The notes: a model not told the origin generated them from the letters alone. Shown: positions 48,869 through 60,690, counted from the stretch's first letter. The stretch: DNA of 64,000 nt from Gordionus sp. m RMFG-2023 (GCF_954871325.1 NC_088778.1:8155743-8219742); one strand, 5' to 3'. Program-made: numbers and translations.

Positions 48869-50668
48869 GAAAATACAAATAGTTAGCAGTCGATTAAAAA
48901 ATTGAAATCTCCATTTGAATTTTTTGGGAATATAGTCATGTAAAGATAATGATGATATATATTTAATATCTTTTTGAAAATAATTAGTTATAATTTTGCT
49001 CAATTATATTTCCGATAACTAGGTGGATTTTTTCGATGAAGTCTTCTAGGACCATCTAAAGAGATCGTCCTAGTTCAAGATCTGAATTGCTTGGACTAAA
49101 CAAATATGTTTCAAAAATAAGATGAATCAAGACACAGTCTTGAAGATTACAACAAAAAAAAGTTTACTTAGTTCGCCATCATCTAAAAACATATATTATT
49201 CTTAAAACATCCTTAATTTAAGTGTTTTTTTTTAAAAAACACACTTGTCCTATTTTGTTCATTTTTTAGATTATTTCTTAATAAAGGAAAAACTACTTAA
49301 AACAAAAAAAAATTTGAGAGTAAATCTTATTATATGTTTTGATCTTCGGGTCAAAATGGAATCAGAATGCTTTTCTCATTATTGGTCGGATCGAAAAATA
49401 ACTCATTTTTTGCAGATGTCTCTATTTTATAATAAATGAAAATTGTTATTTTCTTTATTAATTCCTTTCATGAAATACGGAAATTAAGGATACATTTATT
49501 TTAATATTTCATTTTCACCTACTTTCGTTTAAAATTCAATAAAAAAAGATAAAATTTTGTTGAGAGGTGCAATTATTTTGTTTCATATGCACCATTCAAT
49601 TTTCTTTATAAAGAATTAAATTTTAGACCAAAGATCCAAAGTAAACTTTTGAAATTGAGGAAAGAAAAAAAAGGAATAATTGAATTTTGAAAAACTAAAC
49701 CATAAACAACTCCCTCCCCCTTTCTCTATATCCCATTATAAACCATTTTAAAAAATGATCAAAAAATATTTGATTAATTTTTTTAAGTTTTTCTTAAATG
49801 TGTGACACCTATATTCTATTTTGTTTTATATCAAAAATAAATTAACAATATGATAAATTTTGATTATAATTATTTTAAAATATAAATATTTCCAAGTAAC
49901 AAACAACCCATTTTTTTTCTATTTTAAAGGTGCAACCCTTCATAGATGCCATCAATTTGTTTTCTAATGGAATGTTTATATACAGTTGTAATGATCTGAT
50001 TAATTCTAGCACCATTTATACCATTTTTACAAAAAAAATATTTTTTTAAAAAAGTATTTCCATAATCAACGAGCATAACTAACTTTACTTACCTATACCA
50101 TGATAAAACTAAACTTAAAAGAAGGAATTATCGTATAAAATATTTCAAAAAACATTCACTCTTTCTTTACGAAAATTTTATATTTGTTGCATTTTTAAGT
50201 CTATTCAAACAAGATACAATATATATATATATAATAATACTTTTAATTTTAATAATAACCCAATTTAATCATTAGAAAGACCCATATTTTTTTCGCATAT
50301 AAAGCTTCAGACATTATCTCATTCTCATTATTTTAGCCCAATGATATTTTAATTTATTAGAGTGTTTTAACAATCGATAAATATTATTTTATTGTTTTAC
50401 ACATAGTTAATGTTTCATAGTCCAGATTAATTTAATCTTGAAAAATTCCCAAGCTCATAAATTATTTTAACGAGATTTTTAGATTGGGTACAAAATAGAA
50501 TTATGAGCTGCACATACTTCAGTGTTAGCTGATAAAATAATTGGAGTGAGAAAAAAACGAGATTGTCTCATCAATAGTTTATAAAAGAAAATTAAATAAT
50601 TTGCAATAAATTACGAAGTTTATTTCCCCCTATTTAAGATGATGAGTTTGATCGCGATATTTTATAGT

Positions 50669-50835
50669 AGTGTTGTTAAACGGCATAATATGTTTTAAAA
50701 ACGGCTAAATCATTATTTTAGCCAAAAAATATTACCTAAGCCTCGAGATTTTGAATAAATGTTTAAATCTTTGTGTCTTCTATGAGCAAAATCTTAAGAC
50801 TATCATTCTAAGTCAATATCGAAAAATGACATCGT
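50669..50835. mobile_element. Palindromic MITE family P, copy 3 (degenerate)
   Basis: Starts AGTGTTGTTAAACGGC, followed by TTTTAAAAACGGCTAAATC, GCCTCGAGATTTTGA and TCTTTGTGTCTTCTATGAGC, all shared with other family-P copies. The right arm is missing. Confidence 0.55.
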
Positions 50836-50905
50836 GTATTTTTTTTATAAAATATTACACAAATATAGATGGAGATTATAAATAATATATATAATAGATA
50901 AATCC

Positions 50906-51982
50906 TCATAAAGTTTTATTAATGTTCAAAATTAATAACCAAAGTAAACTGTACAAGGAAATCGACCACAGATTGAAAAAATTATGGGTCATATTGAACC
51001 AATGAGTTTCGTCGAAAATTTCTTCGTATTTCATAAGTGCAAGTACTTTTCTCAATAGATCCATCAAGTACAATGGATAATAAGCCAATGTAAAGATAAG
51101 AAAAATTTTGAGATCCCCACCTTTCTCAAAATATTTTTTGAAATCCATAGAGTTCCAACCGAACAAAATTTTCGAGGTATCTCTTAAGTCCAAATTGGTG
51201 GATAATTCTTGAATAGAAGTGAATTCCAAAATCCTATTTGCTTTGCTGTTCAAAGATATCATGTATGACTGGTGTTTGTTGTATTTATATTTTGCCATGA
51301 TCCACGGACCGACCGTTCTAGTGACAGGAAGTTGTCCTTTTACGCATAAATACATTAAAAGTGCGATAAAAATAGTCAGAAGACTTAGGGGAATCAGATT
51401 AAATACCAGTATCCTTAGACAAATCATAATGACCAGATTTGTATCCTTATAAGATACTTTCATAGCAATGTAATAATCCTTCGTTTTGATGTTGTCAATG
51501 GTCATTTCATGTATTTCCCTAACGGTATATAAGACTATGTTGTGGAGGTGTATGAATAGTGTAACAACCAAGATCCCTCCCTTGATTATCCGAATGTATT
51601 TGACGTTCGAAGTTACACTCATATAAGGCAAATTCAAGTAATCCTTGGCTATCTCGAAACCAGCCATAAGGTTGATCAATAAATATGTGGAATTAAGGGA
51701 TGGGGAAATCCAATTACGCCATCTAGCAAAATAATGGATGTATTCGTATGTCGATGCGAAGGTACAACCCCAGTAAATGTTAAGCATTTCTAGAAAAGGA
51801 TAAGTGAAAACCAGTATCTGAAACAAGTTTAGGTATTCTATCCTTAGCCAATTCAGCAATATTTCTTTCACCTTGTATTTAGATAAGGAGTAAATCAGGT
51901 AAAGATTAGTGCAGAATAGTAAAATTAGGGTTGACGGATATAGAACTAGGTAGAATAGCTTTGGAATCATTTCAGTCTTCAA
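50906..51982 (-). CDS. Intronless seven-helix receptor-like protein B
   Basis: A 358-residue single-exon frame (ATG at 51982, stop at 50906). Hydrophobic segments fall at about residues 8-34, 45-68, 87-110, 127-150, 182-213, 291-313 and 328-353, giving seven helices. A long loop lies between helices 5 and 6. Helix 6 has FTLAYYPLYLMDLL, reminiscent of the FxxCWxP region of rhodopsin-class receptors, and helix 1 has CTNLYLIYSL. The usual DRY and NPxxY motifs are absent, so this is a divergent receptor or a look-alike family. No ligand can be inferred. It is a clear paralogue of the gene at 58343, over half identical by eye, including KYKVKEILL, YLLINLMA, EIAKDYLN, NLIPLSLLTIF and YSLLWLLI. It shows no break. 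Confidence 0.75.
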   Translation of the reverse strand: MKTEMIPKLFYLVLYPSTLILLFCTNLYLIYSLSKYKVKEILLNWLRIEYLNLFQILVFTYPFLEMLNIYWGCTFASTYEYIHYFARWRNWISPSLNSTYLLINLMAGFEIAKDYLNLPYMSVTSNVKYIRIIKGGILVVTLFIHLHNIVLYTVREIHEMTIDNIKTKDYYIAMKVSYKDTNLVIMICLRILVFNLIPLSLLTIFIALLMYLCVKGQLPVTRTVGPWIMAKYKYNKHQSYMISLNSKANRILEFTSIQELSTNLDLRDTSKILFGWNSMDFKKYFEKGGDLKIFLIFTLAYYPLYLMDLLRKVLALMKYEEIFDETHWFNMTHNFFNLWSISLYSLLWLLILNINKTL

Positions 51983-52320
51983 TTTCTTACATTATAATAG
52001 TATTTGAGTAAAATATTATACACTAAACACTCATAATTTTTAATAATATAAAAAGCCCCCTATGGTTCAAGCCTTTTGTTTTTTTAAAAAAAAAAAATAA
52101 GAGGCTATAACAATAATATAATTTATTGATTAAAAAAAATTTTAAAAAAAAAATAAATAAATTAAAAAGATAATTTTAAATTTGATTTTTTAATCCTTTT
52201 AATTTTTGCCAGAGTGGAGGGGGGGGGGGGTGGAGATTAGGTAATGCGAGGTTTAGTATTAGTAGTTTTTAAATAATTAATGAGTGCGACAAAAAATTAC
52301 TAATAATTACATTCAATTAT
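51983..52320 (-). promoter_or_regulatory. Upstream flank shared with the second receptor gene
   Basis: This flank resembles 59429-59745 upstream of the paralogue. Shared in order are AATATAATT(A/T)ATTGATT, AATTAAA then GATAATTTTA, CCTTTTAATTTT, a G-run followed by GGAGA, and TTTAAATAATTAATGAG. It may hold the promoter, or simply mark the extent of the duplication. Confidence 0.5.
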
Positions 52321-53206
52321 GTTATTGTCCGGAAAAATAAATGTCATTACTTTATAAGTTACTTAAAAAAAAAAAGAGTAGCGATTTTCAAAAAAGTAAC
52401 GTCCGTTCGTTACTTTCAAAATAAAATGCTATGGTATATATTACTATATATTCTTTCCAGATATTTTATATAAAAACACAATATTATAAATAAATTGAAA
52501 AAAAAAATCATAAGGCTATGTCCAAAACTATATTTTTTTAAAAAAAAAATTTCATATAAATTTCAAAATTTTAACGAAAATCATGGGTTAAATTATTAAA
52601 AAATTTTTAAGAAATATATTTTATACATCTTTTTAAAATAACTCGAAACACTTATTTATTTATCTTAATAAAAAAATTTATCGTGTATTGAATGAAGGTG
52701 TTAGATGATTGAACAAGGTAATTGGTCTTTTTAAAAAAACATGGTGAAGAGGGCAATGTTCAATTTTTTTTTCGTACATTTGTTTACTACAAATATCTTT
52801 TAGTACGTTTCCTTTTCTTACTTGTGTATATATATATTTAACTTTTTTTTGTAAATGAACGTTGAACGCGAATATATACGATTTTCGCAAATGAACAACG
52901 AATGCCAATTAATTCGTTTTTTTCCCCTTCTTAAATATTTAGATCATTATATAGTTTTCGAAATTTGTGGATTTTTTTTTCTTCTTCAGGTTTTAGGCAT
53001 GGCCTTTAATAAAAAAAATTTACTATTATTAAATAAAATTTATAATTATTATAGTAAAATACATTTTCTTAATCATTATTTTTTATTTAGTGTTTTTTAA
53101 TAACAATAATTGTTTTTCAAAATTTTTAAGTTAAGCAATTATACCTTTTGCTGTAAGACACGTTTAACTGGTGCCGACAATGGGAAAGTATTATATTTAA
53201 TAAAGT
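52321..53206. other. Gene-free spacer
   Basis: A+T-rich. Short frames at 52678-53100 have no protein character that I can support. Confidence 0.45.
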
Positions 53207-53580
53207 CATTGGCGTACGCAGCGGTGGGGGGGGCAGGGGGACAAAAATATTTATCTACCATTTTCAAATTTCTAGTCAAATAATACTCTGCCATCAAGCA
53301 GTAACAGCTTCTAAGGAGTTAGAAGAGCCAATTATTTGCTATTACTGAAATATTACAATGGCCTGAAAGAAATATTTCTTCAGAATCAATAAAATTATTG
53401 GATTCAATGCTTTTTTCAAATTTTATTTCTCATTAGAATGTATTATTTAATTATTCAACTATTTTAAGTATTACTTTTCAAAAACATGACATTGACTTGA
53501 TTAAGAAGATGAGAATAGCGGAGAGCATTTTATCAGAACTCAAGGAAATTAGGGCTAATGTTGATGAAGATTTTAGAATT
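53207..53580 (+). mobile_element. hAT-family copy 2, truncated and internally deleted
   Basis: The left end CATTGGCGTACGCAGCGG is intact. The element then jumps to sequence found about 200 bp further inside copies 1 and 3 and runs through KYYNGLKEIFLQ-like and TFQKHDIDLIKKM pieces, ending near ANVDED. The right half and right terminus are absent. Confidence 0.8.
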
Positions 53581-54938
53581 GAAATATAATTGGGATTTGT
53601 TATTCATTTCCGGGCAGAGGAACCACCATTGTTTCTTGTCGAAGGGAGCCAGGCCCCTATAATACGGAGGAGAAGGGCAAATCATTCATTTTATTAAAAT
53701 CTCACAGTGGGACCTCGGAAGGGGAGGGGTTTACACTCTTAGCCACCATACATAATCAGCTTTCCTTTGATTCTTTATATTTTAGTCATCAGAGAGGCCT
53801 GAGTTAGCTTGTGAGGAGGGCGTCTCTATAGGGTTCTGAAGAGGGTTGCCAGGTGCAACATCGACTAGTAGACAACCACAATTTTTTTAAATTAAAATCT
53901 ATAAAACTCAATTTACCTACCACAATTCTACCTTATTTTTAAAATTTCCAAAAATATATATTCCAAACTCTAATTTTTTTTTCAAAATGCCATGTTTTTG
54001 AAAATATTTTTAATATAAAACAATGAAATATCTTAAGAATATCTGATCTAGATGATTAGTTTTATTTTTAAAAAATCTTTGTATTTTTTTGTGCACAGTA
54101 TCTGTTTGATTGATTCAAACGGTTCAGAAGTCAAAATTTCGGGAAATTTTTTTGATCTTTATCTTCAAAGAAATCAACATTTAGTTGATGTATACCTTAA
54201 AGAGTTTTGATCTATTAACTATGAATAATAATAGAAAGCTTAGGGGACAATAAATTTTATTTTTAGAAAAGGATTAAAAAGATAATTTTTGATATCATAA
54301 CAATAATTTTTTATCTAACTATGTATTCACTACATTTTTTTTTTGATATACTCCGTTTAAAATATTAAGCAGATGAGAGGCGAATCCTTTCTTCTTGATC
54401 CTTGATATTCCTTATGATCTTACCGCAAAGAATCCAGAACAGAAAGTAAATATCTTAGATAAGAAAAACAAAATGACCCGGGAAAAAGTACCCCAGACAA
54501 AAAGACATTGAACAAAACCCCAATTTTAGTAAAACTAAATTAAATGCTTTGAAGGGGAAAATTTTTTAAATTACTCCTATTTTATAACCTTATAAAGAAA
54601 TTTCAAAATTGGGGTATTATTGTCGGGTGTCTTCTTTCTAGGCTACTTTTTCCCAAAGCATTTTGTCCGGGATCTACCAATGTACCCTTTTGCTGATTGC
54701 AATACGTTGTTTTTAAAAATGATGATATTTAAATTTGGGAGTGGCAAAATAATATAGGTCAAAACATAACTTAGTCACCTCTTTTTAATATTTCGTTGTT
54801 CCCTTAAAGAATTTTTATTTTCTTCAAGCTTTTCTTAATATTTAATTATAAAATCATCTTATTTTATCATACACTCCTCATAGGTGTCACATTTTTCCTT
54901 TTTAAGATTAAATCCTTAATTTTATAATATCCTGGTAG
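53581..54938. other. Gene-free stretch with a G+C-richer patch
   Basis: 53600-53880 is unusually G+C-rich (for example GAAGGGAGCCAGGCCCCTAT) but has no long frame. It may be a foreign repeat abutting the truncated hAT copy. The rest is A+T-rich. Confidence 0.45.
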
Positions 54939-56708
54939 CATTGGCGTACGCAGCGGGGGGGGGCAGGCGGACAAATCTCGCCCCCAAGCCAAAAAATGCA
55001 GATGCCGGATATATTTTTCAAAAATATTATTGTTTATATTAATTTATATTTGTTAATATTTATTCGTATCTCATATTAAATATATATATTTAATTACATT
55101 TATTATCACATTTATCTACTAAGTTATTTTATCAGTTAATTTCGATTTCAAGTTTTCCGGCGTAATATTTACTTATTATTTTCAAATTTTTAGTGGCGTA
55201 ATATTTATCTACCATTTTCAAATTTCTAGTCAAATAATTATTATTTCTGAAACTTCTTGTTTAACAGGGAAAAAGAAATTGCAACCTTGTCCAACGAGAT
55301 AGAGCCTCTTCCATCAAGCACTAACAGCTATTAAGGAGTTAGAAGAGCCAATTATTTGCTATTACTGAAATATCACAATGGCCTGAAAGAAATATTTCCT
55401 CAGAAGCAAGAAAATTATTGGATCAATGCTTATACCAAATTTTATTTCTCATTAGTATTATTTAATTATGCAACTATTTTAAGTATTACATTTCAAAAAC
55501 ATGACATTGACTTGATTAAGAAGATGAGAATAGCGGAGAGCATTTTATCTCAAAGAAATTAGGGCTAATGTTGATGAAGAATTTTATATTTTATTGTTGA
55601 GTCAAAAGCAGAGTTATACGTGTTTAATATTTGTCTCCCTCGACTTGTAGCAAGGCAAGCTCATCGTTAAAACATTAATATAATATAAGTAGAAGAGTAT
55701 ATCTCAAATACAGATACATTTATAACCCAAATATGAATTTTTAATTCATCATGCAGCACCTACTAATCTGCAAATATTACTTCCACAAAAGGCTTCCCAA
55801 CCTTTTTCAGATGGTGATAGAAAAAAAAATTGTTAGATTTTTATTATGAAGATGTTAAAGTATCTTTTATGATGCCTTACTAGCTGAATAACTAAAATTA
55901 ACTGGTTGATATAGTCCCAAAAAATGCTATGGATGCTCTGCATTATTTCAAACACATTTTAGATTAAATTCCCAATGTATTAAATGGGTTTATAAACTCT
56001 TTTTATTTGTAAACTAACGAGAGAACATTCTCTTATTTAAGAAGAATAACAGAGGCCTGCAGAAATACCATTTGCAGGGCACGGCTTGGATTTTTTTTAA
56101 AGATTTTTTACGGCCCGGCCTGGGTTAAAAATTTTTAGGCCCGATTCGGCTTTTTTTAAAAAATTTTCAGGCCCGGCCCGGCTTTTTTTAAAATAAAATT
56201 TTCAGGCCCGGCTTGGGTGTTTTTTTAAAAAAAATTCGGGCCCGACCCGGGTATATTTAAAAAAATTAAAATACTGTCAGCCCGGGGGCCGGGCCTGCAG
56301 GTCTCTGAAAAATATACCAAGAAATACAACTTCTGAAAGTAGATTGAAAGGTTTGGATCTTTTGAATATTCATAGGTATTTGACGACAAGCAAGGATGAG
56401 ATAATTGAAAAATTAGCTCAATCACAACGAAGATTGAATTTTACATTGTAAATATATAACATATAAAATGCAATTATTCCTAAGAAACTTTTTGTGTAAA
56501 GGCTCAAAAAATTTAAATTTCTATTTTAGGTCATTTAAGTGATTCTTTACATATAATTTTTTTATAATTCACATAAATTTAAAATTGTGTATTAGAAATA
56601 GTTATTATTCCTAATAAATTTATGCTTGATATTTTTAAAAAACAATAATATTTCTTAAAAAATTTTATTATCCCCCCCCCCCAGACCAAATTCCTGCGTA
56701 CGCGCCTG
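54939..56708 (+). mobile_element. hAT-family transposon copy 3 with perfect target duplication
   Basis: Flanked on both sides by CCTGGTAG, a perfect 8 bp duplication. Ends CATTGGCGTACGCAGCGG and, complemented, CAGGCGCGTACGCAGG. It is closely similar to copy 1 over its 1770 bp, including LLKYHNGLKEIFP, TFQKHDIDLIKKM, PRLVARQAHR and RLKGLDLLNIHRYL pieces, and carries the same nested MITE. The transposase frame is interrupted several times, so it moved using an enzyme encoded elsewhere or decayed after insertion. Confidence 0.88.
56050..56307. mobile_element. G+C-rich MITE nested in hAT copy 3
   Basis: Same element at the same site as in copy 1, with fewer internal AGGCCCGGC units (258 bp against 297 bp). 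Confidence 0.75.
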
Positions 56709-56716
56709 CCTGGTAG

Positions 56717-57701
56717 GCATGCAAAAAAACGTATTTAGTACTTTTTTCTTCCTCGCAATTTTTTTTTTACCATTAAATACATTTTTTTTAAATCTTCAAA
56801 TTCAAATTCTCTCTACTATTAGTAGTCTTTATTAATGTCATTTAGTGTAATTTAATCTCAAGGAAAATAATTTATTTCTTAGTTAAATTTTTTTTATAAT
56901 GTTTGCCATAATTTTTTTAGGTTATAGGAGTAATTTTGATAGATTATTTCTTATCCTTTTTTTTCAGAAATATTAAACTGTTTGCTGAGATATATTGTTG
57001 ACAGAAAAAATTATTTCTACATACTAGTACTTTTGCTTCTTTGTAAGTTTAAATTATAAAAGTAACAAATTTTCGAAAGAAAATATCACATTTAACCCTA
57101 ATTCTCTGCTTTATTATCCCCAAAAATTTAACCCAAATTTTTTTTTGAAAAAAAAATTTAAAAATTGATATACATACTTGTAATAATATACAAAAAAATA
57201 TGGCCGCATTCTGAAATGATTGTTGCCTGGATTTATTGAGAAAATAGTGATTTTTAATTTTTTTAAATATTCGAGAGATAAATCCGTAATTAGTATTGAT
57301 TAGCATTCTAACACTTTCCTGCCGAATGCCGGGTAAATGATAGTTTTTTTTTTGCTATTTTCCTTATAGGTTATTTGTTTTGAAAAGAAATAAAATTTTC
57401 TCAGTAATAAAACTAAATAATGTGACTTCAATTAATTAAATATGTTCTTTTTTTTCATTGTATATGCTAACTTTTGTGCTTTAAGTTACTCTGAATTCAC
57501 AGTCAATCTAAATTCATAGTTAGCGTCGCAAATTTGCGTTAACTATGAATTCGGAGTTCAATGAGATCCCGAATTTGATTGCATTATTGTAACTGATAGC
57601 GATTATGTTGACCTGAATATATAAGTATAATCCCACAATAAAAAAATTAAAGGGGCAAAGAAAACGAAAAGTATTAGCTATTGCTAAATGTTGGTTACAA
57701 T
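56717..57701. other. Gene-free spacer with a small palindrome
   Basis: At 57487-57558 an inverted repeat around CGCAAATTTGCG has arms with GAATTCATAGTTAACG-type sequence. Otherwise A+T-rich, with no gene seen. Confidence 0.5.
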
Positions 57702-58128
57702 TAGTGATCTGCATCGGGCCTAATTTTTCATGCCCAGCTAGAATTATATCCTTAAAAAAATGTTGCCCGGCCCGATCTAGAACAAAACCTTTTTTATTTG
57801 TCTGACCACATAAAAATAAAAATTATTTTTACGCCCAGACCGGCCAGAATTTATCCAAATATGGAAAAATTATATATATTTTTTTTGTTATTGTAAAAAA
57901 AATATATTCTACAAATAAAAAAAAATGTTACCTCCTTGTTTCTTGCCAGAATTTTAAAATATATCAATTTATTTGAAAAAATGTAATTTAAAAATTAAAA
58001 CATGACTCGAGCCGAATTTTAAAAAAATATTAATCCCAACCCAGTTCCAACCGAAAATATTTTAAAATAATATTCGGGCCACCGAGTTGGAGTCGAGTAC
58101 GGACCGAGCCGCGATTTGCAGATCTCTA
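57702..58128. mobile_element. hAT MITE of the AGATCTGCA family, 427 bp
   Basis: Ends TAGTGATCTGCATCGGGCC and, complemented, TAGAGATCTGCAAATCGCGG. Flanks GTTACAAT and GTTACAAC are an 8 bp duplication with one mismatch. The interior alternates A+T-rich DNA and CCCGGCCCG-type motifs. No coding capacity. Confidence 0.8.
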
Positions 58129-58342
58129 GTTACAACATTGAATGGAAGAAGAAAATAATATAATAAACAACGCTAAATTTTTTATTAATACTAGTCATGG
58201 CCCATTTTTTAATTGATAAATTAACCATAATTCATATTTAACCATAACCCTTAATAATTTTTACTGTATATTTAAAAAAAAAAAATTATATAGCATTTTT
58301 TATTTTAAGTGAACATAAAGAGTTAAAGAGATATAAAAACAA

Positions 58343-59428
58343 TCATAAAGTTTTTTTAATCTTCAAAATTAATAGCCAAAGTAAGCTGTATACACAAATT
58401 GACCATAATCTAAAAAAATTGTGAATTATATTGAATAAATGAGTGTTGTCAAAGAATTTGTCATTTCTCGTTACTGAAAATATTATGGCCATTAGATCCA
58501 TCAAGTATAAAGGATAATAAGCTAGCGTAAAGATAAGGAAAACCTTGAGGTCTCCACCCTTTTCTAGGTAATTTTTACATTTAGGGCAGCAACTAAATTT
58601 GGTTTTATAGCAATCCCTTGGGTTTAAATTGGGGGACGATTCTTGATTGCAGGAGAATTCCAAAATCATATTCGCTTTATTGTTCCATGACAAGTGTTTA
58701 TAAGACTGGGGTTTGTTGTACTTATATTTGGCTATAATCCAGGGGCCTAAAGTTATACTGAGAGGAAGTTGCTCTTTCAGGTATAAATATGTCAAGATTG
58801 CTATGAAAATTGTCAAAAGACTCAGGGGAATCAAATTGAAGATTAGTATTCTCAAGAAAATCATGATGAGTAAATTAATGTTCTGGGAATTTTCTTTTAC
58901 GATTATTGAATAAACCTTCTTTTTGATGTTGTTATCGGTCATCGTGCTCGTTTCCCTGACCGTAAATAATACCACGTTATGAAGATGGATAAATAATGCC
59001 AAAGCAAAAACTCCAAGCTTGATATAACGTATGTATTTGGCATTCGAAGTTACACACATGTAAGGCATATTTAAGTAATCTTTAGCAATTTCCAGACAGG
59101 CCATTAAGTTAATTAGTAAATACGTGGAGTAAAGGGATGGGTATAGCCAATATCTCCACCTGGCAAAATATTGGACGTAATCATAAGTCGAGACAAAGGT
59201 GTAACCACGATAAAAACTAAGCATATCTACGAAAGGGTAGGCAAAGATGATTATCTGGAATATGTTTAAGTACTCCATCCTGAGCCAAGTCAGTAAAATT
59301 TCCTTCACCTTGTATTTAGTCAAAGTGTAAATCAAGTAAAGGTTAAAACAAAATAATACCGTGAGGATCACCGGATAAATGGCTATGTAGAATAGTTTTA
59401 GGTTCATTTCGATTTCAATTCCATTCAT
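58343..59428 (-). CDS. Intronless seven-helix receptor-like protein A
   Basis: A 361-residue single-exon frame (first ATG at 59428; MNLKLFY eight residues later aligns better with the paralogue's MIPKLFY). Seven hydrophobic segments fall near residues 10-36, 47-70, 89-112, 131-153, 184-218, 293-317 and 330-355. A Cys pair (CCPKC) in the long loop before helix 6 is not in the paralogue. Helix 6 reads FTLAYYPLYLMDLM and helix 7 ends YSLLWLLI. Rhodopsin-class motifs are only faintly present, so a divergent class-A receptor is the best guess, with chemosensory or peptide reception possible but unproven. It is a tandem duplicate of the gene at 50906, same strand, about 7.4 kb apart. The frame is intact. 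Confidence 0.75.
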   Translation of the reverse strand: MNGIEIEMNLKLFYIAIYPVILTVLFCFNLYLIYTLTKYKVKEILLTWLRMEYLNIFQIIIFAYPFVDMLSFYRGYTFVSTYDYVQYFARWRYWLYPSLYSTYLLINLMACLEIAKDYLNMPYMCVTSNAKYIRYIKLGVFALALFIHLHNVVLFTVRETSTMTDNNIKKKVYSIIVKENSQNINLLIMIFLRILIFNLIPLSLLTIFIAILTYLYLKEQLPLSITLGPWIIAKYKYNKPQSYKHLSWNNKANMILEFSCNQESSPNLNPRDCYKTKFSCCPKCKNYLEKGGDLKVFLIFTLAYYPLYLMDLMAIIFSVTRNDKFFDNTHLFNIIHNFFRLWSICVYSLLWLLILKIKKTL

Positions 59429-59745
59429 TATTTTAATAATAAAAGCACACCCTGTAGTTAAAGTGCTTTTTAAAAGATTAATTTTTATAAAAATGAGTTA
59501 TAAACCATTACATCTTGTATATATATAACGTACCACGATAATATAATTATTGATTTTAAAAAAAACATTTAGAAAAATAAATTAATTAAAGCGATAATTT
59601 TAGATCATTTATTATATTTTTTTGTAGTAACCAAATTAATATACCCTTTTAATTTTCGTCTATAAGGGGGAGGAAGAGAGATCACGGTAATAGCAGAAAT
59701 CTTTAAATAATTGATGAGGAAAACAACATTAAATTATCAAATATG
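59429..59745 (-). promoter_or_regulatory. Upstream flank duplicated with receptor A
   Basis: Counterpart of 51983-52320. The conserved islands listed there occur here in the same order and similar spacing, so the duplication unit included at least 300 bp of 5' flank. Confidence 0.5.
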
Positions 59746-59879
59746 GCACTAAAAAAATTTTATTCTGACAAAAAAATGTTAAGATAAGATCTCAATGATC
59801 TCAGGCTTCATATGCCCCATCAGTCATCATTCATAAAAAAAAATTGATACCTTTAATATTGAAATACCAAACCGATATA

Positions 59880-60240
59880 TCGATCAATCTACCTTTAGAC
59901 AACTCCTTTATTGCTGACAGACTTATGTACCATGGTTAGAATCACTCGCTAGTCGTAACCTTGGTAAACTCTTATCAGGCGAATAATTGAGAGTTGTTTA
60001 TTGATTCACGTCTGGGTTTGGGCATCGTACAGCCATATGCTTGCTTAAATGCATATGACCGGCACGGACTCAATTGTTTATACAGTCAAGGTCGACAGCA
60101 GAGCCAAATAGCAATAAATTATGTCATAAATCAAGGTTTAACACCGTGCACATTTAGAACCATCTCTACACACGCACCTTTTCATATCCCTCAATCATCA
60201 TTATCAATCCGCTAACACAAATAGAAAGAAAAATTAAAAA
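59880..60240 (+). mobile_element. Retroelement fossil, reverse-transcriptase C-terminal region
   Basis: Short motifs such as DSRLGLGIVQP and DRHGLNCLYSQGR resemble the conserved Cys/His-rich tail that follows reverse transcriptase in a widespread animal retroelement class. The family cannot be fixed from this much. Only a short piece remains, it is broken, and no terminal repeats or other parts are seen. Confidence 0.55.
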
Positions 60241-60530
60241 TCATAACAACCTCCTATTTATTCCAACAGTGACTTCCATAAACGTCTATTTATCGTCATT
60301 AACTTATAAGTTTTTAAAAAATTTTGGCATTAAAATTCGGCATTTTACAAACGAAGCACAAAAATTTATATATATATATATCAAAAAATTTAAATATAAA
60401 TTTTTAGAAATAATCAGGGTTCCTTTTTGGGAACACGATTATGTAATTGTATTTTTATTTTAATTGTGTTTTATTTTAATGCTTTAATGGAAAAAAAAAA
60501 TATAAAAAAAATGAAAAGTTTATATATATG

Positions 60531-60690
60531 CAGGGTTGGGCACTAATGCGAATATTAGTATTTATTTGAATATTTTATAAAGTATTTAGTATTTGTATTT
60601 TAAATACTAAAAGATTAAAAGTATTTTGTATTTATTACGATTTCACGATTTTCAAGCGAATACCAATACAAATACTTTTTATTTATTTTT
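60531..60690. mobile_element. Possible end of a CAGGGTTGGGCA-type MITE
   Basis: CAGGGTTGGGCACTAATG followed by repeated TATTTAGTATTTGTATTT. A related stretch in the same orientation lies at about 61477-61570 (TTGGGCAAAGTTTTAGTC and AGGTATTTAGTATTTATATT). No matching right end was found. Confidence 0.4.

Larger units (their letters stand above)
46858..50668. other. Gene-free spacer with small repeats
   Basis: Contains the tandem repeat at 48541-48673 and a fragment of the MITE at 43110 (48828-48868). No coding exon was recognised. Confidence 0.5.

Noticed and set aside
49245-49439. 64-residue plus-strand ORF
   Set aside because: Lys/Phe/Leu-rich composition expected from random A+T-rich DNA, with no supporting splice or similarity signal.
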